In this document: piece by piece, positions 12,329 through 23,646 of the stretch
Numbering within the stretch: the first letter of the stretch is position 1
How the letters are laid out: every line of letters starts with the position of its first letter
Assembly: GCF_022581195.2 (NCBI RefSeq)
Contig: NC_061467.1
Location: 9,982,001 to 10,046,000, forward strand
Direction: 5' to 3'
DNA: 64,000 nt
From: Helicoverpa zea
Taxonomy: Eukaryota > Arthropoda > Insecta > Lepidoptera > Noctuidae
Made by a program: the position numbers and the translations under genes
The notes under the pieces: generated by a model
What the model saw: the letters and a program-made list of their open reading frames with translations, nothing else
The model's database searches: none
Told to the model about the DNA's origin: nothing

Positions 12329-15300
12329 GTACGTATTATCGAACTTTTTCATAAATGAGGAACTATAAAAAAATCAAAACGTCAGTGTCAATTCACACAT
12401 CAATATCAATGTGGTATAATGAACAACGGAATTATAAAACATTTTTCGCGAAAGAAATGTTGGCGGGCGGCGAGTGTGCAAAGGCTACATCTACAGCGGC
12501 CGATAGAAATGGATCATGTGAGTTAATCCTTTTTCTTTTGTCGGAAAAGATAAGGATAAGCTGTTGTTGTGATATGTTGCCAGTCAGTGAGGTAGTCTGT
12601 TCTTCTGATATCGTATATGAAAGGCGTTTCACGCATGCCTCGTGAAGTTTGGACCCACTTTTAGGGTGCGCTTGCGGGTGCACCAAGGGCACAACGAATT
12701 AATGTTGCGAACGTAGAACATAAAAATATTTTATAAGGGACCAAACTCTAAAGACAGCCTTAAAATTGGACGACTACTTAGGATATTATTTTGCAATAAT
12801 TAAATGATTCGGTCGAGTTTTAACAATAATTCGGATTTAAAAATAAAAATTTCCTGAGCTTACTTTTAATTGCATTGATTTCAGCAAGCAGTAATATGTA
12901 ACCCGTCACATTTTAAAGTACTTACTTTACTTACTACATTCATTTACCGATCTTCCACTTCATATACAGAAAATAATTAATATAAGAAATTTAATTATTA
13001 AATTAAATACGTAGTACCTACCTACGTACATAAATTCATATTTCAAGTGATAAAAGGACAATAAATTCAGTCACGTATTTTTTACCGTGAATCATTAGAT
13101 TTTAAGTGAGTGATTCAGTCGCTAAATGTGCAATGTTCTTTAACGAGGAAATTGCGTGATGCAGGTAGGTACTGAAGCGGTTTTACTACAGACTTATTCA
13201 TTGCTACTTTGTCTTGTTAATAAGTAAGTCGTGTTATGTTACTCATTTTACGTCTTACATTTACGTTGTGATAAATGTACCAGTTGTGGATGATAAAAAT
13301 GTTTTTGAAGGTTTTTTACATTTATATCAAACAAAAAATGAGAACACAATTTTTCTAACATTTTCTTTCATTATAAAGAAACTGTTTACCTATCTTGAGT
13401 AGCTAAGGTATTACTGGTTCGATTTGAAAAAATCTTTCAATGCTGCGATTGAAAAAAATAGCCCATTGTCGCGGAAGGCTGCAGGCAACTTTATTCTCGG
13501 GTTAGGAAAGTTGCTTCGAGACGTAGCTTAGGCGAAAATCATCAAATAGGCCTGAAATATCCCGGAATGTGTATAAAACCTTCATGATGAAACACTTTCA
13601 TCACCAGGTACAAAGGTTTTAAAACTGAAACAAAAGTTAGATCTCACGCGTTGTCACGCTGAGATGGCGTTGCGATGATAAGATTATTGGGATACGTCAG
13701 TTTCTCTCGGATATCTACTGGTAATGTTAAGTTAAAGATTTGTAGGTACATAGATGTGGTAGATAAGTAGATATCTGATCTGAGGGCTCGTAACACTGCG
13801 ATGATAGCGAAATGTTAAGAACAGGAACTTCATAATCTAATAAACATTTTTTTGATGTAACAGGTATTAATAGGTATTACATCAATGGCTAGTTTCTACC
13901 TCTATCTTCTTCTTTCTACCAGAAAAAAACCTATGGATCATCAAAAAACCACCGCGTAAGAAAAACTAATCATGCTTTATTGAAACCGCGTAAGTAAAAC
14001 TTTTTGATGATGATTTCTTCGAACCGATGTATTATATAGGTACTTGATATGTGTATTGTAAAAAATTGGGAAAGGATAAACAAAAGTTTTCATCGTACGT
14101 GAAGTAGAAAAAAGTAGTCCGGGAAAAATTATACGATCATATCAATTGTATCATATAAAAAGTGAAGTTAAATCGCGTTATTTCTTGAAAAAAGTCTGTT
14201 CTGTCAAACGCCTGTTTATCTGAGCTACCATTTAGTATAGCTACATAGACATACACGTACATACACGCATGTATTTCTTCCTAAGTACAAATAACTCATA
14301 GTCATGGTTATGAAGCTGATTTTTTATTTGTACAAATCATCAAATCGATCAAAATAAGCTCGAGCCTGACGTATGAAAACTGTCTTTGGGTGGATTATAA
14401 CAGAGATAGAGAAAACTTCGCATTTATCCACTTTAAAATGAAAAAAAAAAACAATGGACCTAGGTATTGTTAAGGTTATATTTTATTGTTTCATTTTTGT
14501 TTTAAAACATCTCTCAAACGTGATGATGACGTAAAGTCTAAACTATAGACTACGAAAACGATTACATATGAGCGCATACTTTTCATCATCATCATCAATG
14601 CCAAAATATCTCTTGTAAGCAAAACAATGGATAGCTTGAATAATGGGAATGGCTATTAGCAGGGTATCATAACTTAGATATAGAAAAGTTTCAATATTGT
14701 TAACTGTTTCACAATCAGCTCAGACATCAGATAGCCTATAGAGAGGCGGTATATGGCAACTCCTTTTTACACAAGGAACTGCATAAGTTAATGTAGGCAA
14801 CCCTAATAGAGCTGTTATAAAACCTCATGCAATAGTGTTCTTGTTCACGCACAAACAGTGTTCAGTGCATAGATAGCCTATCTTTACGTCTTTACGATCT
14901 CAAGCACTCTTCTAAAGCTAAGCCGTGGAATAGTGTATCTGTATTATGATAAGATAGATTGAATAGCCTGTTGTTCTAGTAATGCCATGAGCTATTGCCA
15001 TCGTCATGTCAACTTTGTAGGTTTTATGATGAAAGATTTAAAGTTGTTACTTGGTACTCGCCAAGTCGTCGTCCCCGACTTAGTGGCAGTTGCTACAATT
15101 CTTAGTGGCTGTCAGTTTTGAGCTAATACTGAAGCCAAGTCTGAGTTACAGTTCTGTTGGGACTGAATGATTGTTTGAAAGACTTACCGCTGCCCTGGTA
15201 TACAATGAGCTCGAGAAGTAACATGGGCTTAATCAGCAAAGAGTCTGACACTCCCTCCCGTTGCACCCACACGATACGATGACGATAAGTAGAAAAATGT

Positions 15301-16372
15301 GGCCTTTCTTTGTGAGTAAATCTTTCAGTTAAATATTTAAGTCATGATTACTCATCTTTTTTTCATTTTGTTGATTTTAAGATGGCAGGTGCCACTGCAC
15401 GTACCTACAGTGTTCCACTGACAACTGTTGTTTACTTTTCTTTTGTTGACAGTTTTGATTAATCCATTCTTCTTACTACCACTATTACTTACTTATTATT
15501 AATGCGAAAGCTAGGTTGTTTGTAAACAGATACATGTGTTTGTTTGCCATTTAGGGCTGTAGAGTTTCAGTCATACGAGCGACTGTCAATTCGATCCAAT
15601 GCTATTATTACCTATCAAATTATTTAGAGAGAACGAAAGAATGTTCTTTGATTTACTTCTAGTTAAGCTCGCGTTCGATCTAAACGTACTTACTTTCTTA
15701 TATTTAAACGTTCTTGCGTCCTGAATTATTTTATTAGTTCCATATAAATGTTATTTGATTTCCTTATTGTTGCTCATTGAGGTATTATTGTCGGTTAGTA
15801 ATATTTTATTCATTTTACTTTTATTAACGAGCAGATACTACCCGTGACTTGGTCCGCGTCCTGAGAAAACTACGCCTCGTTCCCGAATAAAAAGTTTCTT
15901 ATCCGTCGTTAGGAAATCACCTCTCTTCCTGCCAAACATCTCATTCAGTTTAACAGCTTTTTTCTTTTTTATCCTGCTGCTGGAAAGCCTCTTCTTATAC
16001 AGAGAAAAAATGAGTGTTAACCGTCAAGTCGGACTGGCGATTTCAGACTTTAGAGTCCAGATTTCACCTTTTTTCGTCAAGACTTATATAGGTGTAGGAT
16101 GTCTAATCTTTACATAAATCTATTGATTTAGATTCCCCTTTATAGCTACCGTCGCGTCGTGTGCGCCGGTGATCGAACTCATCTTGTTACCTAGTTGCTA
16201 TCTAATCACAAGTGTAAGGCAATAGATAAACAATGTGCTCTAGTATTTGTACAGATTTATCTATCTCTGCCTTTTGTGAAGAAATAAAAAAAAAATCATA
16301 TTGTAACGATGCCATCAAAAAGACTACGTCTGTAAAAAGAAAAAAATCGTTGTAGGTTGGCTTTGCTTCTAT
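12329..16372. other. Non-coding stretch with decayed repeats
   Basis: No gene is supported. The overlapping opposite-strand ORFs at 12355-12645 and 12432-12692 are mutual shadows with no domain. Simple (CAT)n occurs near 14583-14596. A decayed relative of the 'CCGCGGCCCTGG' repeat is at 15165-15275 (ACCGCTGCCCTGGTATACAA, then AGAGTCTGACACTCCCTC). Confidence 0.4.
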
Positions 16373-16560
16373 CGGCCAGTTTCTTCATCAAAAGTAAAAG
16401 CCAAAGTAAAAGTCAGAGTAATGTCTAAAGTAAAAGTAACGGTCAAATTGGTTTTTTCTATTAGTTTTGCTGTCACTTTAGCCTTGAAAAAAACGAATTT
16501 GACCGTTACTTTTACTTTAGACATTACTTTGACTTTTATGTTTGATGAAGAAACTGGCCG
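16373..16560. mobile_element. Short palindromic MITE (CGGCCAGTTTCTTCATCA ends)
   Basis: The ends CGGCCAGTTTCTTCATCAAA (left, 16373) and the same word inverted at 16560 open arms of about 67-77 bp (16373-16449 and 16494-16560). The arms share TAATGTCTAAAGTAAAAGTA and ACGGTCAAATT. The left arm has an extra ~12 bp from duplication of an AAAGTAAAAG word. The arms enclose a ~45-bp loop. A TA duplication is possible (TA-T before, TA after), but one base is unaccounted for. No coding capacity. Confidence 0.65.
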
Positions 16561-19263
16561 TAAGTAGGTATATACTTACTTTGTCCCAGTTTCTTGGCAA
16601 CCGAGTGTAACATAGGTAAATTCCGTTCATCCGTAAGATAATTGGCAAGCGAATACGTGGCCAAGATTTGGCAACATCCTCAAAGCAGTAGCACTTTAAA
16701 AAGGAAACGATCACTCAAGTTGTCGGTCAGTACGAATTGATGTAATACAATGTGATGCAACTAATATTGGCTAGTCGGATCCCATGCCTTACTCTTTTGT
16801 TACGTCACGATGTTAAATATGAATGGTTCATAAGAGCAACAAAAACTTAGTTTTTATTTTGCAACTATCTGTTTCATATGAAACAACTAAACTTCGTTTT
16901 CAGTTCTTTTTAAGTTTCTTTTCAATTGACCTCATGTCTCAATTAATTCTAATGCCCACATACAAAATCCACGCTATCATTGTAAATGTGTTTTCCTTTT
17001 GATTTGTTAAATGAGTAATGCTTATGATTCTTTATGATGCTTGGAGTCCAGTAATGTCTACCCTTAGTTCGCTTTGAATAGCACCGTAGGATTTTAAACG
17101 CAAACTTCACCAGTGGTCAGGCGGCAAAGTTCGCGGCTGTACTACCGTGGACTAAGTAGTAGTCGATATGAAGGACTGCTACAAAGCTTGACTCATGGTG
17201 GTTTTGGAATACATAAAAAAACCGACGCCCAATGTAAACGAGTACTTAAAGCTGATCAACCCAATGTATTTCTTCGTGCATCGAATAACCAATCAGGAAA
17301 CATTTTTGGGTTTATTCCCGCGAGAACCGGTAATGCATTCCGCATAAGGAAAGTTCAAATTACTTTTTTGAATTTTGGAATGTTACAGAACTTTCCCTAT
17401 AGCCAGAATTTTATAATTTTAAATGAAGAATTGAATCTTAAAGGAGTCCTGATGTATTTGCTCTGCATTTGGTTGATTTTCTGTACTTCGACCGTTTTTT
17501 GAGTGCAGTTGACAGTTGCTGTCGGACAAACAATTTTATTCCTTGAAAACTGACAGCTGTTAATTGCACCAAACATTCGATACCCCTGTAGAAATGTGAA
17601 AAGATAAACAGTTTGTTTGTTGTTAAAATAAAAGTTGAAAGTTGTTTTTGTTTGTTTTGTTAATTAGGCACTTTTCTCTGTTAACGGACAACAGATTTCA
17701 CTTTAGACAAGTTGGTAAATAAGTGTCATCTTTTTTCTTAGGTTTTTTTTTTTTTAATTAGAGTCAGTTTTAGTCGCTAAGGGGTGATGTCTACTATTTC
17801 TTGGTTAGATGTAGTACAGTTCTAGGCATAATTTTCGAGATATAAAAATATTATAGGTAGCTCTGGTAGGTATAAAAATTATCTGACTGCAATGTTGCAA
17901 AAGATTTTAAACTATAATATAATTTTCCTCAATACTTTGTTTATTTGTCATTGTTGATATGACAAGGGTTTTTACTCATATTTCCTCAATAATTTATTTT
18001 TTTAATATACCTAATATTTACCGCACTGGGAAAATTTGAACCTACTAAAGAGTTTTTTGTGTATAAATTAGCACAACAAAAACTTAATAGAGAAGAAGTC
18101 GCCGATTTGACCATTGGGCGGCAATTTCACGGCTGGTTTGTCATCTGCTGACCCTTTGCCCAACCCAACCAAACACTGGTACTCAGCTTCATCTGGTTAG
18201 ACTGGAAGCCAACTCCAACATAGTTGGGAAAAGGCTCGGGAGATGATTTTCTCCTCTTATGGCTTCCCACACCACCACTGCCGGAAGAGTATTATGGTAA
18301 TCCATTGTAAAATCATTATACCAGTAACACACAAAAACCCCGATAAAGTTGGAAAAAAAGGCTTGGAAGTAGAAGAGTATCTATGGCACATCTCAGGTGC
18401 GCTGAGATTGTTCATACCAAAAAAGTCTTATGACAGAAATATGTCTTAGCAACATACTCAGTTAGATCTATGCATAAAAGTAGGTATGTATGTAGGCACA
18501 GATCTACCTATGTATGTAAGTATGTATCCCACCAAAAACATTAAATGTAAAAAAAAGCCAATCCTCTACGCAATTCCTCCACCGTAAAAAGTTTTGAGAT
18601 CGCATAGAAGCCAAGTCCTGTTCAACTTTATTTGTAATAATAAATCAATATTTTGTGACAACGCATTAATATGAAAGATTTTATCATTATTCATTTCATT
18701 TAAACCTAGCTTTTTTATTCATATGTTGTATATTTAATACATAATAACAATATACCACTACGTAACAATAAAACAAATAGTAACATTTTTTACATAAATA
18801 AATAACAAAGTTATCAATGCAGTCAAAATTCATACACAATGTTCTTGAAAAACCGCAAATATAAATTTGTTTCCTATTTTTTTATTAAGTTTTAAGGTTT
18901 TTATAATTTTCCCTTTATATGTAGCTAATAACCTATTTTAGTGCCAAATTTGAAGGTTCTAAGTTTGCTAGAAGTACCTTAGACTTTTGATGATCGGTCA
19001 GTGAGTCAGTCAGTGACAAAATGGTGTAATTTTGATCGCTCATAACTCGTAAACTATTTATTCAAATGTCTTGTAATTTTGGGACTGAGCTTGTTCTAAT
19101 ACTTACTCTTGGTCATCGAAAACCTAAACTCCTAGCTTTGTTCACATGGAAGATACAGGGGGGTGAAATAGCCGCGAAACGCTTCGAGAAAAGATGGTAC
19201 GGCCGTGCCCGATTTGCTCGAGTCTTGGCTGGGGCACTGCCGTGCCCTCAGATGTAGGCACTA
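16561..19263. other. Non-coding stretch with a SINE tail
   Basis: Nothing here is supported as a gene. The plus ORF at 17113-17502 starts on GTG and has no recognisable domain. An imperfect inverted repeat (GTGCAGTTGACAG ... CTGTTAATTGCAC) lies at 17502-17569. The SINE tail at 18126-18245 is listed separately. Low-complexity GTATGTAT runs occur at 18480-18530. Confidence 0.4.
18126..18245 (+). repeat. 3' tail of a lepidopteran SINE/LINE (ACTGGTACTCAG type)
   Basis: Carries CACTGGTACTCAGCTTCATC, GGTTAGACTGGAAGCC, CCAACATAGTTGGGAAAAGG and CTCGGGAGATGA. The same tail, more diverged, ends the chimeric SINE at 56040-56433. The 5' part is decayed or absent. Confidence 0.7.
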
Positions 19264-19490
19264 TAGTTCGGCCATTCAGAGAATGCGTTCCTGACACGTC
19301 GCGATTGAACTGACGACGTAACTTTGCAATGGCGTTGCAGTTACGATAAAAATATTTTTGCTGGTTGTTTACCGTTTTAACAATTGAGGAGCATTAAAAC
19401 AACATTATTATATCAATAATCAATGAATGTAGTTACGTCGTCAGTTCAATCGCGACGTGTCAGGAACGCATTCTCTGAATGGCCGAACTA
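19264..19490. mobile_element. 227-bp MITE, deletion derivative of the Sailor-like element
   Basis: The terminal inverted repeats are 60 bp long and identical base for base: TAGTTCGGCCATTCAGAGAA and onward at 19264-19323, inverted at 19431-19490. TA dinucleotides flank both ends (19262-19263, 19491-19492), as expected for IS630/Tc1/mariner insertion. The left ~170 bp also matches 61916-62086, the left end of the transposon carrying the DD82E transposase, with only scattered substitutions and a small indel. After ATCAATAATCAATGAATG the MITE jumps straight to its right repeat. It has no coding capacity and must be moved in trans. Confidence 0.85.
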
Positions 19491-20761
19491 TAAGTAACAC
19501 AAAAAACAATGTTTACTTAGGCATCTCTACCTGGGTCTGTATAAAGCTGAATCATCCTCATATTAACAGGTTTTATTGTTTATTTACATTATTTATTTAT
19601 TTTTTTCATTATTTTTAACTTTTTATATAACCCGGATACATACCTATATCTAGACTGTTGCACAGGGCTAGAGCTGCCTGATTGTTCGATAGCCTACCAT
19701 GGAACACGAAGGGTTTTAGAAGGAACAAGGGTGGGTTTTAGTTTAGTAAGTAAGAGCCGGACTGTCTCCGAAAGGATCTTGAAATGAAATTTTTCTTCCA
19801 AATTCAATTCCCAAATAAAAGCACTTTTGCAGAAGAAATACCACAAGTTGAATAACCATGGACAATCGCCAGTTGGAACTAAACGGAAAAACTTTTAAAA
19901 TATATAACGAAATTAGCTGGAGACTTTTGTTCTAGTATTAAGTCTTAGCTCACCACCGTCAACAATTATAAGCCTTGCATATTTCTTCGTTCAATTTTCA
20001 AAGTCAGCAATTGTTTTCAGAAAACAGACGTCTATGTTTTCGATGAACTTGGGACTTATTCTGTGCTCGGAGTGAGCTGGTGGTAGTAAAAGACACTAGA
20101 ACCTTCCCCAGCTAACAAAATAGCAGTTCACAGATTTAAGAGAACTGAGAACTCAGAATAGAACAGTCCACAGGTGGTTTAAGAAAAGTGCAAACTCACA
20201 TCATAAGGGAATTTGTATGTTGTCACTGCATTTAAATTTCAAGCTTAAATCGTAGATCATTAAGTTTAATTTCGTCTGACTTAATGTTGACTGATGACTG
20301 GTACAGAAGCTACTCTACTTACAAAGTAGTCTTCTTTTATGTACTTGGTATACATAAGTACAAAGATATAAGTACTTAGAAATGTAGCCAACACAATAAC
20401 ACAATAATTCTTCGTATCTTATGTTTGCTTCGTGATTTATTTAAATAAATATTCCCCTGCATATATAAATGAATAATTCATTAACCATCTCATATGTACC
20501 AACTTGTATCTATATGAACTACTCATTATATGAAGGACAATCTTTATTTTATACTGTTTACTTTTGGTACCCCGTTAGTTACCTACCGCCAACCGTCCCA
20601 TAGGAACTACTTCGCGCTTCGCATAAAAAGTAGCCTATTAAAGTAGACGTTGAAGGTTGCTTCTCTGCAATTAGCTTGCTGCAGTGCTGCTAGACATATA
20701 TCCTGAGATCGGGTCCGATCTTCAGCTGTCTTTCTGCTATAGACAGAGATAGTCTAAGTTG
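19491..20761. other. Non-coding stretch
   Basis: AT-rich with no gene. A decayed relative of the 'CCGCGGCCCTGG' repeat occupies roughly 19655-19765 (GCACAGGGCTAGAGCTGCC, GATTGTTCGATAG, GTAAGAGCCGGACTGTCTC). Confidence 0.4.
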
Positions 20762-20925
20762 GGGCTGCGGGATTGTTCGAAAGAGTTACCGCGGCCCTGG
20801 TACATAAAAGGCCTACGAAGGTACATTATGGGTTTTTGTCAGAAAAAGTCTGATACTCCTTCATGCTGCTAACCCACAGCGGGAGGAGTCATTTGATGAT
20901 CCCCCTTCAAAAAAACAAGGCCTCG
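20762..20925. repeat. Dispersed lepidopteran repeat ('CCGCGGCCCTGG' family), copy 2
   Basis: Better preserved than the copy at 2117-2265 and collinear with it: GGCTGCGGGATTGTTCGAAA, TTACCGCGGCCCTGGTACAT, AAAAGGCCTACGAAGG, GCTAACCCACAGCGGGAGGA and GTCATTTGATGATCCC. The ORFs overlapping it (20869-21063 minus, 20942-21160 plus) are incidental. Confidence 0.7.
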
Positions 20926-21344
20926 TCTAAGGTGAAATGACGTGCCCCCTATCGGACACACACTAGCAAAACAATATAAACGTAATACATATAAAATGTC
21001 CTTGTTATTGGTCATCAATAATAATTGTATAATTATTAATTGGTCATACTTAACGACCTTCACGGGGCCTGGGAAAGCACATAAAAACTCAGTGCATCTT
21101 AAACAGTGCCGTCAAAACCCTGCTAACCAGTCTCACCACGGGTATTTCATACACGAATAGGACAGATCTAATACCTTATTTTTAAAACTAGTCTTAAAAA
21201 GTGCTAGATTTAAACGAATAGCTTCATTCAAGTCGATGGTTTAAGCCTAGCATTAAAACCAGTTCATTTTTAATACCACGTTTAATAATAACCAGGCTAC
21301 AGTTTACATAGTTCTATGATAAAACTTATATATTTCCATATTTC

Positions 21345-21516
21345 CCTTGGTCACGTCATCACGCGTGAAAAGCTGGACCGATTAAGCTGAAAATTGGAGG
21401 GGATGTACTAGGTAGTTTAGACCCGGGAGAAGGACATAATAGGGGCTTTTTCACCATTCGCCGACGGGACGCAGTTATGTCGGGACGCGGGTGAAACCGC
21501 GGGCAGAAACTAGTTT
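21345..21516 (-). repeat. Dispersed 'GCGGTTTCACCCGC' repeat, tandem copy a
   Basis: Read on the plus strand it contains AGACCCGGGAGAAGG, then GGGACGCGGGTGAAACCGCG, and ends GGCAGAAACTAGTTT. This is the reverse complement of the repeat that opens with CTAG-CCCGCGGTTTCACCC at 60069. The preceding text 'GGACCGATTAAGCTGAAAAT' is typical of the family. It is a non-coding SINE or LINE tail. Confidence 0.65.
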
Positions 21517-21520
21517 TATG

Positions 21521-21727
21521 ATAAATCCCTCTGTAACTCTGTCTGCCTGTCTGTCTGTTACGCTTTCACGTCTAAACCACTGAACTGATTTCAATGTTTG
21601 GTACACAGATAGAGTTGACCTTGAGAAAGAACATAGGATAGTTTTTATCCCGGACTTTTGAATAGTTCCCTTGGAAACGCGATATAACCGAACTTGACGC
21701 GGGTGAAGCCGCGGGCGGAAGCTAGTC
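21521..21727 (-). repeat. Dispersed 'GCGGTTTCACCCGC' repeat, tandem copy b
   Basis: Directly follows copy a in the same orientation: CTCTGTCTGCCTGTCTGTCT, CACTGAACTGATTTCAATG, AGGATAGTTTTTATCCCGG, GACGCGGGTGAAGCCGCGGG and CGGAAGCTAGT. Its 5' block differs from that of copy a, so the two are related subfamilies sharing the end. Confidence 0.65.
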
Positions 21728-22004
21728 CTAATTAAATCCTCTCATTACAATACGCACACTTTTAATCACGTGCACGTTTATAATTTTATTTATGCTCCAC
21801 TGCAGCCGATGGTTTCATAATTAAATCTATTACTCGGTTTCTCGTTAATGGGATTTAAATGCATATAGAATGAAGTATGAACCAAGTGCAGTTTATACGA
21901 CGGGCTATTGGTGGTTTTCTATAATCGATCTATCGTTAATCTTGCGACTAGTGATTGAATTTTGACGTTAGCTCCATATAAATTATAGTAGTTTTCCCGT
22001 TTTT

Positions 22005-22095
22005 TACCCGCGTCTTAAGGGACCTTCTGCCCTTACCGGGGTGAAATATAGCCAGTCTACCTATGCTACTCGAGAAGAGTGTACCAAAAATGATT
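22005..22095 (+). repeat. Fragment of the 'GCGGTTTCACCCGC' repeat
   Basis: TTACCCGCGTCTTAAGGGAC, CTTCTGCCCTTACCGGGGTG and AAATATAGCC match the family core (CCGCGTCCCG ... CTACTGCCCG ... CCGGGATAAAATATAGCC). Both ends are eroded. Confidence 0.5.
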
Positions 22096-23220
22096 CCTCT
22101 TTATTATCTTATACTATTGCCAAATAATCTCTAATCACAATACAATGGATAGATCGGTTATAGAAATCCGCAGCATGATGGTCACTGTCCGTTATATCGT
22201 AGAATATCAATAGGTACCTATAATAGGTATACCTTTCAAACGGTGCACCTGTATACCTACGTTTCATATTTTCCCTTGCTTATCCTTACTAATGCTATCT
22301 ATTTTTTTATAGTAAAAACCCCAATATCTGAGGTTAATAAATAAATTATTTATATTAATGATCAAATTTCCCAAAATTTTTTAGGCATCTTCGCAAAAAT
22401 AAATAGACATTTGAACGCGGTCAGTAGGATTACCATCATTAATAGTTTACCTAGGACGGTTCTCCAAGATATTTTTTGTAATTGAACTAAAAATAATTGT
22501 ACAAAAAGATTTTTCAGTAAACGTAGGGTATATTCTGTTCCCAGTGTGTGTACTCATTATTAACGGTTGAGAATTTGATATGTTTTTGACGTAGAAAATT
22601 TATTTTCTATTTTCTAACCATTTAAACAATGGAAATTGAAAAGTAACTCTAATTTTTTATCGTGTCGAAATAAAAAGAATGCATTCCGTTTATCAGCATG
22701 GAAATTAACGTAATAAAACTAAAATCAACTAAAATCAACCGATTTATAGCAAACTGAAGCATAATATTTAAATATGAAAATTTTTTTTTTATTCAATTCG
22801 TGAATTGAAGCCATTCAAATTTCAATGGAGCCGGATGAATTGTCGCGTTTAGGAACTCTTTTTATTCCTTCGGGGATAAATAACGAGAGTCGTTAGTGAC
22901 GTAAATGGAGCATAATGATTTTGCCTTTTTGTCTTATACACGTGCGAGAGTATTCATTCGGCTCTTCTGTCTGTCACAATGTTGAAGGATTGCCCATTAC
23001 CATTAAGTATGAGTTTTTGCACAAATCTGCGTAATCTGCGTTGAAGGTAGGCCACGATTATAATGATTCGTCGAGAGCCTATTTACTTTTGAAACAGCGT
23101 TCTTAGCATTTTTTGAATTAAAAAGTTAAACTTCATAACGTCGGATTAATTAGATAACCCAATAATAAATATGTAATCTCAAACAGCCGTCATCTCATCG
23201 GTCGTGTCAATTTCTCTGTT
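22096..23220. other. AT-rich stretch upstream of the coding exon
   Basis: No gene or recognisable repeat. It precedes a CpG-richer patch at 23210-23380 that may be the promoter or 5' untranslated region of the gene whose coding starts at 23571. Confidence 0.4.
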
Positions 23221-23382
23221 CCGAACAAACATTCGCTAACGATCGAGTCAGCTGCGTGCCTGCAAGTCGCGTGCCTTAAAAACAAGGCTAGTCCAGTCTA
23301 CCGTGACAGTCGATACTAACCTTCGCGGACGAAGAACGCGGCCGGGCTTACCTGTCGCGAGCATGGCGTGTTGACGCGCGCG
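23220..23382 (+). promoter_or_regulatory. CpG-rich patch, possible promoter/5' UTR
   Basis: This patch stands out from its surroundings by many CpG words (CGATCGAGTCAGCTGCG, CGCGGACGAAGAACGCGGCC, GACGCGCGCG). It lies 190-350 bp upstream of a good initiator codon at 23571. No TATA box is evident. A CAG/GTAAG on the minus strand at about 23354 is probably fortuitous. Assignment as a promoter is inferred from composition and position only. Confidence 0.35.
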
Positions 23383-23565
23383 TAAAAAATATAAATAATC
23401 AACAATAATTCGAAACTTATTTAAAAGACAATAATATAATTTTAAAAATATAGTAACTAAATTAAAAATAAAATAAATCAATAATTCCGCCTGTGCAAGT
23501 GTACGCGAAGAAAACTAACGCGTTTTTTTTATTTCAATATTTTTGATATTTTCCGTCCGTTGCAG

Positions 23566-23646
23566 TGAAAATGGGTTTGAAGTCTGAAGATGACAAAAGG
23601 CCAAGCAAATTGGCGATCATGGATGACGACGTCTCGGATAAGCCAA
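23566..23646 (+). CDS. First coding exon of an unidentified host gene
   Basis: The sequence TTTTCCGTCCGTTGCAG before 23566 is a good acceptor. ATG at 23571 sits in GTGAAAATGG, a good insect initiation context. The exon reads 25 codons, beginning MGLKSEDDKRPSKLAIM and ending DDDVSDKP, then one extra base, then the donor A/GTTAGT at 23647. The peptide is hydrophilic and charged, with no signal sequence, as in the cytosolic N-terminus of many proteins. I do not recognise the family. If unspliced, the frame stops one codon later, so a real gene requires splicing. Downstream exons are not identified in the window. A ratchet-type splice site at 52773 is consistent with a very long first intron. A noncoding upstream exon in the CpG-rich patch is possible. 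The gene is partial here. Confidence 0.5.

Noticed and set aside
12355..12692. Overlapping opposite-strand ORFs of 96 and 86 codons
   Set aside because: They are shadows of each other in a slightly less AT-rich patch, with no recognisable motif.
17113..17502. 129-codon plus ORF
   Set aside because: Starts on GTG, shows no family pattern, and its end is a run of hydrophobic residues from T-rich DNA.
23340..23370. Minus-strand ATG followed by CAG/GTAAG (divergent first exon)
   Set aside because: Only four codons before the donor and no supporting polypyrimidine or further exon; probably fortuitous in CpG-rich sequence.
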